Below the pieces are notes generated by a model that was given only the letters and a program-made list of their open reading frames with translations, made no database searches and had not been told where the DNA came from. The position numbers were made by a program, and so were the translations under genes. From Cladochytrium replicatum (lineage: Eukaryota > Chytridiomycota > Chytridiomycetes > Cladochytriales > Cladochytriaceae): a DNA stretch of 64,000 nt. Of this stretch, positions 32,440-43,414 are shown in pieces (the first letter of the stretch is position 1; each line of letters begins with the position of its first letter). The stretch lies in the NCBI GenBank assembly GCA_025526935.1, contig JAHLKD010000018.1, positions 544,231 to 608,230 on the forward strand, in the 5' to 3' direction.

Positions 32440-32954
32440 GGGCGAAGAAGGCTATCTTGCTTGCGAGTTGATGGTGAAGCTGATTATGCAACATGAATTA
32501 GCCAGCGACGAAACTCGAGAACAGCGTGCCGTACCAGTAGCAATCAATACCGATCAGCGCAGAGCAGGGAATGTCCGTCCGTTTCCAGGTTTTATATTGC
32601 GGGTGAATCTGAGCATCCAGTGTGTGGCTAAGTTGGGGAATGAAATGATATTGATAAATAGAAATATATCAACGAAAAGATGGTAAAAGCGGGGAAAAAA
32701 CAATCGACGACGATAACAAACCAAAAAAAACAAAAAAATTGACAAATACATTCGAGAGTACGTAAAAGGTAAAGAGGACAAACAAAAAGGAGCAGCAAAC
32801 TCTGATCACCGCGACGTCAGCACCAACACTGAACTACCCTGTATCATCACAGATGACTACACAGAAAACGTACAAACCTATTCAAAACAATAATAACAAT
32901 TACATGCGACCAATGATAACGAAGTAACTGAATCGAGAACGACAAACCATACCC
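32440..32954. other. SEC1 upstream region
   Basis: About 500 bp upstream of the SEC1 ATG, with A/T-rich tracts near 32640-32760. It is expected to hold the SEC1 promoter. No gene seen. Confidence 0.4.
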
Positions 32955-33720
32955 CCAGCCCGTGGACATCCCTCAGGAGGTCGCAAAACTCCTTGACCTG
33001 GCACAACTAGACGATGACAAGGGCCTCGTCTTCGTCAAGCTGGAGGAGTGGTACAGAAAACAAACGTTTTTCTACGACCAGTTCAAACTCGTTTTCGAGT
33101 CACTTGATGGTTGGGACAGCCTCTTGTAGTCGTTGGCCGATTATGGTCGTCTGCCCGAGTCCGATGCGCTGGGCGTGTTCGTGTAGGTGGCGGGGTGTGT
33201 GAACGATGTTGGAGATGGGATTCATGCACTGCGACCTCAAATGTAAGCTCCAAAATCATCGAGAAACCTCTTAATATTGATCATGTACAATTTTTAGCGG
33301 AGAACATCGTCGTGGACCCTACACGGACCCGAGTCAAGCTCATCGATTTCGGGTCCGCCACGGATGTCCCGGTGCAGCCCCAGGTTCCTTGATACGCCTG
33401 ACCTCGTGGCGCCGGAGGTTCAGTGTTATCCTGAGAACAAGGAGGACTATGGTTTTACGTTGGAGGAGCAGGAGTTTTGGAGTTTGGGCCTTATCCTGCT
33501 CAAGTTGGTGTTCTGCACCAACCCATTCCGAAATGAGTATCACGATGCGAGGGTCGTGGAGAGATGGGGCGTGGGGGGAATAAAAAAGGACCAGGAGAAG
33601 CAGGATGTGAAGGTATCGGATTTCACCAAAGCAATGTTGGTTGGTGCGTTGCAGGTGGATCGGAGCAAGAGGCTCACACTGATTAGCATGGTGGAGAACC
33701 ACAAACAGGTGGATGGGGCA
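32955..33720 (+). pseudogene. Protein kinase pseudogene
   Basis: A kinase can be followed through several frames. The N-lobe is PVDIPQEVAKLLDLAQL and FKLVFESLDGWDSLL, then a stop. The catalytic loop is GFMHCDLKSENIVVD, with an intron at 33242-33298 between K and SEN. The metal-binding region is VKLIDFGSAT (DFG present). The frame then shifts near 33390 to FLDTPDLVAPEV (APE motif) and FWSLGLILLKLV, and ends MLVGALQVDRSKRLTL. HCD in place of HRD and the broken frames mark it as dead. The DFGSAT and fused intron resemble CLK/DYRK-type kinases, but the fungal subfamily is uncertain. Confidence 0.8.
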
Positions 33721-33889
33721 AAGCGAGTGCGTGGTCTGGTTTACTTGTTGCGAATTTTCTTGCTACTTTTGTTGTTTTCTTTATTCTTGGTTGTGTTATT
33801 TGTTTCGATGATATTGGCGTACTTGTTGTGTTTGTTGCTTTCCGTGGTACTGAGTTGTTGGATTTGGAGTTAGGCTGAACCATCCTTTT

Positions 33890-34640
33890 TGTTGTTTATT
33901 TCACACTTGTTGGTATATCCTCCCTGTTGATGCTTGTTTCCCCGTACTTTATCGTTCCTATTCCATTCTTTCCCGACATAACTTCAACAAATTCTTTAGC
34001 AACTGGTGGACTTACGCCAGGAATTGTGGAAGGTTGAGAATAAACATTTTGATTAGTTTCACCACGACTATTGACTCTACTACTAACAAACGGTGTCGAA
34101 CTACGGCTTTTAAGTATAGGAGGCATTTGACTGACAGTACAATTTCCTTTCTTTCATCATTGATCTTATCATTTTCATCAACTAACAATGCAGCTTTCAA
34201 CTGATCGTAAGTTGCATTCTTCTCTTCATTCTTTTGATTCAAAATTGCCTAAATTGCTCTTATACAATTAAACATCACGAAGTAAGATTCTTTGAAAAGT
34301 CGATATCGACAATCAGCATTAGTTTTCCAATAGATTTCATTAATCTCTTGAATCTAGTCACAAACCCAGTAGCTGATTCTCCAGCAACCATTGATAATGA
34401 CTTTACATCATTCATTCACAACAACTCATTCGTTCTTTTGCGTTCCTGATGACATCGTCAAAAAATTTCAGCAATCCAGAAGATGTAGAAACCTTGTCTC
34501 TATACTCAAAACTGTGTCTTTGACACAGATGACTCAAAAGAAGATTCGATCAGCTCAGAAAATTTGGAATCAGCGAAATGAAATGATTTCCTTGATACAC
34601 GTAAGGCACGTGGGAGGTCATCATAATCAACATCGTCGCC
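33890..34640 (-). pseudogene. Degenerate region, possible retroelement
   Basis: Minus-strand fragments such as KNEEKNATYDQLKAALLVDE and NDILREDNIDDYFIDLKGLA suggest old coding sequence in several frames. No motif identifies it. Its position next to a minus-strand copia integrase relic makes a retroelement Gag plausible. Confidence 0.3.
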
Positions 34641-35440
34641 AATCCTTTGAGATCAATGAAATAGTCATCAATGTTATCTTCTCGAAGAATGTCATTGGCA
34701 GGTAATCCAGCAACAATTCCATTGTTTTGCTAATCAACACCCCCGTTTCCCTCACTTTCAGCATCTTGATGATACTGAGCCTGTCGTAAGTTCTGGATGG
34801 GTTGGCCAGGTTCAAGTTCACCAGCGAGCTCCATACGGTAGTAGTATGGGTCATCCGATTCAAATGTGTGTTTGGTGATGTAAGATCATCAAACATATTG
34901 TTCTGGAATGCTTTATCATTAGATGTGTGATCACCATCTAGCTGCATTCGATTATTCTCAACTTCCTCATTCAACATTTGTGTATCAAAATGGATACCTT
35001 GTGGGAGAGGATATTGTTTAAAAAGATCATCAAGAAGTTGTGGTGTTGGAGTTGCTCCAACAAATACTCCCTCATGAAAAGTGACATGATAGTATTCGTT
35101 GATTCGACCGGAAGTGAAATTCAACGCAATAACAATCTTCATGTCGTCACCCTTATATCCCAGAAATAGTCCTAGCGCTGACCTTTTTCGGATTTTGCGA
35201 CTTGACCTCTGCTCTGGAGAAATCCAGATGCTTAGGAGCATTCCAAAGGTATGGATGAATGCCAAATCAACCATTTTGTCAAGAGAAGCGACATAATGTA
35301 CATTCTTAGTGCGAGAATGATACAGTGTGTTCTTGACAGTCGCAGCAAATAGGATAGCAAATTTAGTAAACTGTATGTGTATACATATGCTAATTTCATA
35401 TAATCAACATACACACTAGAAAGCAACAGAACTTATTGGG
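34641..35440 (-). pseudogene. Copia integrase C-terminal relic
   Basis: Minus strand: LAFIHTFGMLLSIWISPEQR, SALGLFLGYKGDDMKIVIAL and YYHVTFHEGVFVGATPTPQL, the conserved end of copia integrases. The part upstream (35280-35430) is in other frames. No reverse transcriptase follows. It is closer to family 2 (SIWISPEQRSSRK) than to family 1. Confidence 0.75.
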
Positions 35441-35523
35441 ACTGGGTTGGAGAAAACTTTTGACGCAACATCGCCTGATCCAGTTAACAAAAAGGGCACA
35501 CAGGGAAAGAAACTTGACATCAT

Positions 35524-37154
35524 TCACACAGGTACACCCATATCATCATCAGCTAATCGTGCTTGCACATCTTTTGCAGGATCTTTTGGTGAAGATCGAT
35601 TTTTGAACCATGCAAAGATGTCAGCTTTGAACTGTGATCGACCTTCCACCCAGGCCTTCAAAATAGGTACCAATAATGCACCAGCAACAAGTTGTTCAGC
35701 ATGATAAATAAGAAGAGGAGTTGAAAGAACACCAATTTTTGGAGAGCCTGAGAAGAGAATATTGATCAAAGGGATACCAAGAGCCACAGTCTTTGTTGCA
35801 GCACACATGCAAACAGCAACCTAATTTGTCAAGTAAAGTACCAGTTAGTACCGCAAATCAGAAAGCTTGCAAAACCTTACAGTAGTGGGTTTGTCAATTT
35901 TCAAAAACTTGATTTGAGATACACTGAATGCCACCCCAGTGTACAGTGAGAAGAGTGCTATGTTCAAGAAAATGACCGCAAACAGGGATCCAATATCAAC
36001 CGAAATGTTGCTTGAAAAAGTATCGCAAAAGACATTCCAGATGAGGACAAGAAGCAGCCCTGAATTTACATTTGCAAGAGGAATGTGTGCAATGATCCAT
36101 GCAACTGCTTTGGGTAAAGCAAATTGAACTACTTGACCTATTATGAACAATAAGCAAGAGTGGAATGGTGTTGAGTCCTACAATATACCAACTATCAGTG
36201 GGGCTAGGACTGTTATTGAGAGGTCCCGAAAAACAGAACTGTAGTCAAAGGCACCACCTTTGCCAGTGTCGATTTGAGATCCGAGAGAGCCAAGATACTC
36301 AATTATCAAGGATGGAGAAATGAAGACACCGATGATATTTCCAATGACTGCATTCATAAGGGCGATAGATTCATTCCCGCTGGCCTGCTTCGTCATGAGA
36401 ACGTTTGACGAAATGGTTGTCGGTGTAGACGTTGCAATTATCAGCCTATAAACAGGTAAGTTTGAAATAACAACCAAGAAATAACCCACCCCGCGACTAG
36501 GTTTGGATCAAAACCACCGAGGAGAAGTAGTCGAGCAATCGAATAACCAAATGCCGGCGCAAATCCAAGCGAGATTATTTGAATGACTGTTGTAAAGACA
36601 TTTAGTTGTTGCGCCCACGGTAATTGAAGATGACACAGTACCGAGGTGGTATCGCCAACTTATTAGTGCTTGGGCGAGGACTCTCGTTTTTAAAGACATT
36701 CCTGATATAATGAAGATGAAGGCGACCACGCCATACTTGACAGTGTATTCTGCAAAAACATGTCAACGGCAACCAGAGAATGTGACTTGACGTTGCTCAC
36801 CAGCACGAATCAGGCCACCCTTTTTACCGAGAGGAGGATACGCTAATGCAAGCAAAATTGCTACTATGAGGCCCTACAATAGTGCAAGCGGATTTTGTCA
36901 ATCATAGAGAGTCTCAAATCATCTTTGCCAACCTCCAAGAACCAGTGCTTTATGGCGAGGTCCTTCGCCTTCTTCCAAAACGATAGCCTTGTAACAGTTT
37001 CCGGCTTCTTGCTCTCCGTTGCAGTTGTGGTTCCACCAGCGGTCGAGGATGGTGCAGATTGGGTGTGAGAATCTTGAGAATGCATTAAAGATTCAGAGGA
37101 ACCAGCCGCGGCCCCATTCGACGAGATAACATCCAAGTCCTGAGTGCCGCCCAT
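35524..37154 (-). CDS. RCH1: RCH1 / SLC10A7-like membrane transporter
   Basis: Seven exons: 37154-36933, 36873-36801, 36749-36642, 36586-36490, 36445-36189, 36137-35881 and 35820-35524; 436 residues. The start is the first ATG in frame. After a Ser/Thr-rich cytosolic N-terminus come about ten hydrophobic segments. Family marks are PPLGKKGGLIRAEYTVKYGV, FIISGMSLKT, TPTTISSNVLMTKQASGNES, IALMNAVIGNIIG and CAATKTVALGIPLIN. SLC10A7 and fungal Rch1 proteins are plasma- or endomembrane proteins that restrain calcium entry; no bile-acid transport is implied. It ends in a short charged cytosolic tail. It is divergent from BRX1 with 336 bp between start codons. Confidence 0.9.
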
Positions 37155-37490
37155 TTGAGCCTGTGTTGAATCGGGGGAGTCTCGCAGCGGCAAAAGGAAC
37201 AGCTATTTGTATGCCAGACGTTCTTGGCAGGCTCGGTTGTCGGACCCGACTTCAGTTTTTATGTGATTGCGCCATTCCATTTTATGTGGCGGATCAACTG
37301 TCGTTGGTCTATCTTCCAAGATCTCAAGATTCGATCTGCGTGAGGAATCTAGCTCGTGTCATGCTTCGCAATTTCTGCGAATTTATTCGCACTTTCGAAA
37401 CTGATGTTTTTTTCGATCTATTTAATACGTAACTTGAATTCGCTGTGTGGCTTCGCTTTCCTGTCAGAAAATTGTTCATTCCTTTTCTTC

Positions 37491-38793
37491 ATGCCAACTA
37501 AGTCCGCCAAACGCAAGGCAGAACAAGCCGTTGGCTTGGATGACGGGGACCGTGAAAATAAATCCGACAGAACAAAGCGAAGGGAATTGCTATCAGCTGC
37601 GAATGGTGCTGGTTCGGACGATTCTGGGGTTGACTCGGCACTCGATGGGTCAAGTGACGATGAACAGGAGGAGCTGCATGAACGTTCATCACGAGCACCT
37701 AAAGGAAGAAAAGCACTGTTCTTGAGAGGGATGCATGAGAATCACGATGACGATAGTGACGTTGACGCTGATCAAACTGCCGAAATTGAGAAGAAGCCGG
37801 TGGCAGACATTGTATCTTCTGAATATAAGTACAAACAGCGCGTTATGCTATTGTCTTCTAGAGGAATTGGTCACAGGTATGTTGATTGCACTGATCACGT
37901 TGTACGCACTTAACAAACCTGCATCAGATTCAGGCACATGATGAACGATTTAAGCGCCATGCTGCCACATTCAAAGAAAGGTGAGTAAGTGAAGAATTAT
38001 CTTCAATTTCTGTTAATCCTTTGACAGACAACAAGCTCGACGTTAAGGCGAATGTCCAGATCATCAACGAACTTGCGGAACTCAACAATTGCAATAACTG
38101 CATTTTTTTCGAGGTTCGCAGACATGAGGATCTCTATCTGTGGGTATCGCGCACACCGAACGGCCCCAGCGCACGTTTCTTTGTTCAAGACGGTATGGAG
38201 CTATGTCCCCCAGTAAAACTGTTCTTACGTGCTTACGTGTAGTACACACAATGGAGGAACTAAGGATGATCGGCAACTGCCTGAAAGGCTCGCGGCCAAT
38301 CGTCTCCTTTGACCAGACGTTCGACACCACCCCTCAATATAAGCTCATCAAGGAGCTGTTCACTCAGGTTTTCAGCACGCCTCGCACCTCACGTAGAATC
38401 AAACCTTTCGTCGACCATGTTCTCAGTTTCTCTGTTTCGGATGACCGGATCTGGTTCCGAAACTACCAGATTGTTGAAAAGGAAGGACCCGGAAGCGAAA
38501 TATCTCTCGTCGAAATCGGCCCTCGTTTTATGCTAACCATTGTTCGAATCTTTGAAGGGAGCTTTGGCGGACCCACGTTATATCATTCTTCATCGTTCGT
38601 TTCACCCGCGCAGGTATGAACAATAAGAGCGAAGTATTCAGATGTGTTTGATTTGACTTTACGATAGGTTCGGGCGATGGCGAAGCGTCAGCAACGAGGG
38701 AAGTACATTAGCCGACAAACTTCTGTTGCAAAAAGAGAGGAGAAAAACACTTTGCTCCCTGATGACGGTCTTTCCTCTGTGTTCAAAGAATAG
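37491..38793 (+). CDS. BRX1: BRX1 ribosome biogenesis protein
   Basis: Exons 37491-37876, 37928-37980, 38028-38192, 38243-38613 and 38668-38793; 366 residues. An acidic/basic N-terminus (residues 1-115) is followed by the Brix domain: KQRVMLLSSRGIGHRFRHMM, LPHSKKDNKLDVKANVQIIN, NCNNCIFFEVRRHEDLYLWV, FVDHVLSFSVSDDRIWFRNY and EIGPRFMLTIVRIFEGSFGG. Brx1 works in the nucleolus in early 60S subunit assembly with Ebp2. All introns are 47-54 nt. It converges with the subtilisin gene, leaving 179 bp between stop codons. Confidence 0.93.
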
Positions 38794-38972
38794 ATTATCT
38801 GTGGGAGCGTTGATTTATTTCCTTGCGAGACCAAGTTAAATGTTATTGAACAGTGCACATGTTTTTTTGTTATTTTGAAAAGATTTGATTACAGCAATTG
38901 CGTTCCAAAAAAATACGACATCACAGGTGTAGAAATAATTGAACTATGAACGTGGGAGGCATCCAATTTGGG

Positions 38973-40684
38973 CTATTGCGAAGACTTCGCCTTCTTTGCC
39001 TTTCCTTTTGCCTTGTTGCTCTTGTTCTTGTTCTTCCGGCCACGACGGCGAGTTTTTCTGGTTGTGGTGGTGGCAGCCTCAGTGGTTGTTGCAGCATCCT
39101 CCGCAGCCGTACTAGTGGCACCATCAACCGTCGTTGTCGCTGTGGCAGGGGCGGTCTCTGTTGCAGCGTCTGTTGCAGCGTCAGTTGCAGTGCCTGCTCC
39201 ATCACCAGGTGTTGTTCCATTATTAGCATCACTTCCAAATCCTGCTGCTCCGTTGTTGAATAAGATTCTAAGCACAGATTTTCAATAAACGGTTCAATGA
39301 CAAATCTATAGGCCTACTTGTTTGGTGTGTTTCGTTTAACGTTCCTGATCTTTCCAGCGGTTGCAATATTGAGTAACGTACTGATTACGTTATCGGCTCC
39401 ACCGTTAGGATTTTCTGCGTAAATGAGCGCAGCGACACCCTGCAAGTGAATTGTGAATTAAACAAAGTTCTAGACAGTTCGGACTTTTCTTTCGTACAGC
39501 AACATGCGGAGTGGACATGGATGTCCCCGATATGATGTTGGTGAGGCCGTTGTCACCAGGTGTTGCGCCGTTTCCAATCCAGGTGCTCTGAATGTCAACT
39601 CCTGGGCCTGCAATATCGACGCAGGTTCCAAAGTTAGAGAACGCGGGCATTTGATCTGTACGAGGATCAATGGCGGCAACGGTGATGGCAGAAGCGACAT
39701 TAGCAGGGCTTGTATTGCATGCGTCTTGTCCTTCGTTTCCTGCAGCAACCACCGCAACAATTCCGTTTGCTTTCGCTGTGTCAAGGGCGCGTGTGGTTAC
39801 GGGGTCATCGCCTTGACCTCCCAGCGACATGTTGATGACAGAGGGCCGACCAGAAGCCTTCGCAGCAGAGATTGCGAACTCGATCCCAGAAAGGACAGTG
39901 TCGCTTGAACCGGCGCCAGATGCATCGAGCACCCGAACAGCGATCAGGTTCGCTTTCTTTGCAATGCCAAAGGTTTTCGATCCGATTGTGCCGGCAACGT
40001 GAGTACCGTGTCCGTTACCGTCACCTCCTTGCCCGTTGTTCACGAAAGACTTGCCGAGAGTTGCCCGTCCTTCAAACTCAGTGTGTGTTGTCTTGATTCC
40101 AGTATCAATACTAGTGGGTGAGCAAGAGTCAGTTGTGTAGAGACACAAACAAATTTCAAAACTTACACGTAGGCATCTACTCCTTGGCCGGCTGACGAAG
40201 GGAAGCTGTAGGTTGTCCCACCCCTGTTGGCACTTGATGTACGCTGACGATTGTCTGGTTAGCACATGCTTGTTTCAAGGAATGATCGCAAACTTACTGC
40301 CAATCCAGGAACTGCGTTGTTCTCGACGTCTGTCACCTTGTAATCAACGCTCTCCATGACGGTATCGATGTTGTCGCGATCGGCCACCTCCAGCGCCAGC
40401 TCTTCAGGAGCGGTCAATGCATATGCGTTCCAGGTAAGAAAGTCGTACGATTTGGTAACAGCAGTTGATGCCTCTTCGTATTCCGACGAAACGAACTTGT
40501 TCTGTAGCCAAGCCTGATGTGCTTCCTTGTCAGCGTCAGTGGCATAAACGACGATGTAAGTTTTGGAATCAGCGCTTGCATCTCGACGGTTAAGGCTCCT
40601 CTTGTGTGTGTTAGGAATAAATTTCCCAGCATCGCAAACCGCAACAACTGCAGCCAGCGCAAACAGATAACAGGTTGTCCTCAT
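38973..40684 (-). CDS. Secreted subtilisin-like protease (proteinase K type)
   Basis: Exons 40684-40298, 40243-40167, 40110-39498, 39439-39318 and 39267-38973; 497 residues. A signal peptide (MRTTCYLFALAAVVAVCDAG) precedes an I9-type propeptide (TYIVVYATDADKEAHQAWLQ). The catalytic triad is visible: Asp157 (VIDTGI), His189 (GNGHGTHVAG) and Ser352 (SGTSMSTP). The oxyanion Asn lies in VAAGNEGQDACN. The fold ends near residue 395. An Ala/Thr-rich linker follows, then a very basic tail (KTRRRGRKNKNKSNKAKGKA). That tail is not usual for proteinase K relatives. The two in-frame bases before the ATG do not offer an earlier start. Confidence 0.9.
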
Positions 40685-41104
40685 GTTTCGCAATTGAAAT
40701 GGGTGTTGAATCTCCGTGATCTGCTTTTGATCTAAGGATGGCTACTCAATTTAAGCTTGAACGAATGAATGTCACATCCTGCGGCATGCCCATGAAACGA
40801 GCAAAGTTTTGTGATTTCAAAAAATTTTGTATTTTCGAACCTTCATAAAGCTGGGCTGCCAAGGGCGCCACAGTAATCAAGCGGTCACCCTCCCAAACGG
40901 ATGAAACATCATTGTGACATTGTTGTTGATTAACAAATTGCTCTCAAAGATTTGATACCAGTGTTGCCTTCAGGAGTACCCTCCACTTGAAATAAGTACG
41001 TTGAGCATCAAGGAAAACGGCTATGTTGTGGTAATGTTCTGGTTACGGACATTCGCACATAACTGCAAAGGCAACAATGAGAACCCCATGAAAAAACGAA
41101 ACGG
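40685..41104. other. Intergenic
   Basis: Promoter side of the subtilisin gene and the space up to the tRNA. No gene seen. Confidence 0.4.
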
Positions 41105-41178
41105 CTCCCGCGGGAAGGCTCGAACTTCCAACCTCCTGGTTAACAGCCAAACGCGCTAGCCAATTGCGCCACGCGGTA
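41105..41178 (-). tRNA. trnN(GUU): tRNA-Asn (anticodon GTT)
   Basis: 74 nt on the minus strand without an intron. The D arm is TGGCGCAATTGGCTAGCGC and the anticodon loop is CTGTTAA with GTT in the anticodon position. The T arm is GGAAG-TTCGAGC-CTTCC. The acceptor strands taccgcg and cgcggga pair except at the second position (A opposite G). Two G-U pairs sit at the top of the anticodon stem. Internal A-box and B-box promoter sequences for RNA polymerase III are intact. The mismatch leaves room for a decayed copy, but the overall shape is good. Confidence 0.85.
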
Positions 41179-42479
41179 TATTCCTTATTTTTAGGTCCGC
41201 CTGATGATGTCCCCCTACCTCTTGACATTGCAATTTGATATGCTTCACCACAGCCTTTTTATCCTTCCCCTGCTTTTTCCCAGTGGGTTCTTGTTCTTCG
41301 TGCACTTAACCGCATTTGGTCAAACTGTCTTGGTTATGAGTTAGTTTTGTCTCCAGCTCCTGATTCTATCTTGTCTGCCTTTGTTGATTTGGATATGCCT
41401 TAGTGTTTTGAAACATTATACTTTTCCTATGGCTCGCACGGCTCCCCATGTGCTGCCAATTTACGTGTATTTTTACACTTGTATTTGGATTTTGCACCAG
41501 CAGGTGATATGTATTGGTTGGACAATAGATACATATTAAGAAGTTCAAAAAAAGAAATTAATACTAATGAAATTTCTTGACTATCATCATTTGCACCTGA
41601 GAAATTTCTCCCCCATGATCATTTGCACCTCACCTCCGGTTATCCATCGCAACTGTGAGCCTTGTACCTCTGCTGCCCTTCTTTTCACCTCTGCTCCTCT
41701 CTCCCTTAGCTCTCCATTGACCCTCTCACCTGCTTCTCGTCTGAGCAGTCTGCTGACTAGCAGGGGCTACTCCTCTGCTCATCCCTTATCTCTCTCACTT
41801 GCCTCTGCTCAGAGGGTCACACGAATGAGTTTTAAGATCTCTGATTTCTATTTTGCTTTCCCCTCCGACTTGCGCGCTTCCCTACGTGCTGGTCCATGAC
41901 CATCTTGTAAGGCACTTTGGGCGTTGTTTTTTGTTATGTATTGCATATGCAAAATAATAGATAATATTTTTAAAAAAAAACTTCAATGTGCTGGTCCATC
42001 ACAAACTTGTAAGACACTTTGGGTGTTGTTGTTTGTTATGCATTGTATGAGCAAAATAAATAAACAATCAAAATAAATTTTAAGAAAAATCTGCCTCTTT
42101 ATCTCATTGTCAGAACTAACCCTGATGACATAGATTTGTTTTCTGCCACCCTGGGCAAGCCCAACGTGGGTTGAAAATTTGTGAAGATTTTGCTTTAGCT
42201 CTCATTTTGTGTTTTGCCTTCAAAGTGTGCAGTTTTGTCGTCTCAGCGGTTGCCACCCCCTTGATGCTTCATGGCTCAGCCCTCGCTGTCAAGGTTCCAT
42301 TTAGGCCATTAGGCACTATTTTACTATTGCAGGGTTTGATCTTGCTGCAACTATTGATCATTGCTCAGATAAAGCTCGTTCCTCATTGCATCTTTTTGCA
42401 CCTTATGTCTTTTACTTTGGTGGGTCTGCTCCTCATGTTGCCAGGTTGTCGTTTCTGTCTTTTACTCAACCTTCACTTG
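41179..42479. other. Intergenic with low-complexity and repeat DNA
   Basis: No gene recognised. Open frames at 41567-41899 and 42171-42520 have biased composition and no motif. A diverged duplication lies at 41886-42085. Confidence 0.4.
41886..42085. repeat. Diverged tandem duplication of about 100 bp
   Basis: Two units, starting near 41887 and 41991, share gtgctggtccat, cttgtaag-cactttggg-gttgtt and tttgttatg-attg-at. Each ends in an A-rich tract (aaaataa...). A-rich ends suggest a retroposed unit, but no coding part is visible. Confidence 0.65.
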
Positions 42480-42687
42480 AGATCACTTTCGAGTTGTGCA
42501 TCGTATTCCTCTACAGGAGATACGGAAGGTAAACTCGGAGATGATTCTTCAGTACTGGATTGTGCAGTCGATAAATCAGCATTTGGATCATAATCAGCAT
42601 CGTCTGGGTCATCATCGTCTAGTCCATGTAAATGTTCAACAACATGCATGTCCGGCTTCTTCTAAGCGGTAATATATGGGGTCGTTG

Positions 42688-43287
42688 TGTTGAACAAAGC
42701 TGTGGTCTGGATCCTCAGGTTGTGTGTGTTGCTAATTCACGGGTTAATGTTTCTAAGAGATGAATAAAGAAGATTGCGAGTCACAAGTACTAGCGCAAGA
42801 GAATGCTCCTTGTGTGTATCGCCACAGGCTCCTTAAATAAGTTGTACTGTCGTTTTGGCTTTTCCTTCCGGAAGATCTGGATCGAAGCGATAAGGTTTGA
42901 CTCTTCTTCTCACAGGCGTAGCGAAGCATAATCATGCTAAGCTGTGCGTGAGATCTAGCTCTCCTCAACAGGATTGTTCCCACACATGATTCCCACGAAC
43001 GCGTTAATCATATGTAAACCTTTGCTGTGATCTGATCCGGGCTTCACTTCTACAAGTGGATGATAGAAAAGTAATGACAGTTTACTATACCTATGGCCGC
43101 AATAAATATAACCCATGAAGAAATAACTGGAGGTATCCAAACTCGTAATAGATCATCATCTATATGCTTTAGTTCAATAGTTAGAAATGTTGCTCAGTGA
43201 AGAGTGACATTTCTGTATATCGGGCGTTTGTGTTTTTGTACTATCAATGACTGGATTGGCCAAGTCCATCAATCGAAATACTTAACA
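42688..43287 (-). repeat. Family-1 LTR (3' of element A)
   Basis: 600 bp, TGTTAAGTATTTCG to TTTGTTCAACA on the minus strand. It contains a TATA-like tttaaat followed by the stretch that both LTR families share around gcctgtggcgat. It has one extra T relative to its partner near 42842. Confidence 0.95.
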
Positions 43288-43414
43288 CACCCCCTCAGTC
43301 ATTAGATAGGTACAACCGAGAGTATCACTCAACCGATCATAACTTTCTGTAAATGCTGAAGTTGATATTCTATTGAAATAAAGGTGAGTTGTATGGACAT
43401 CGCCAGCCGGTCGT

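Noticed and set aside
33700-33873. Hydrophobic tail after the kinase relic as a separate membrane protein
   Set aside because: It continues the kinase frame, and the same arrangement occurs at 1.8-2.0 kb. No independent start codon is supported.
41567-41899. Open frame of 110 codons, Ser/Leu-rich
   Set aside because: Composition is biased by CT-rich DNA. There is no motif, no splice context and no similarity to neighbouring genes.
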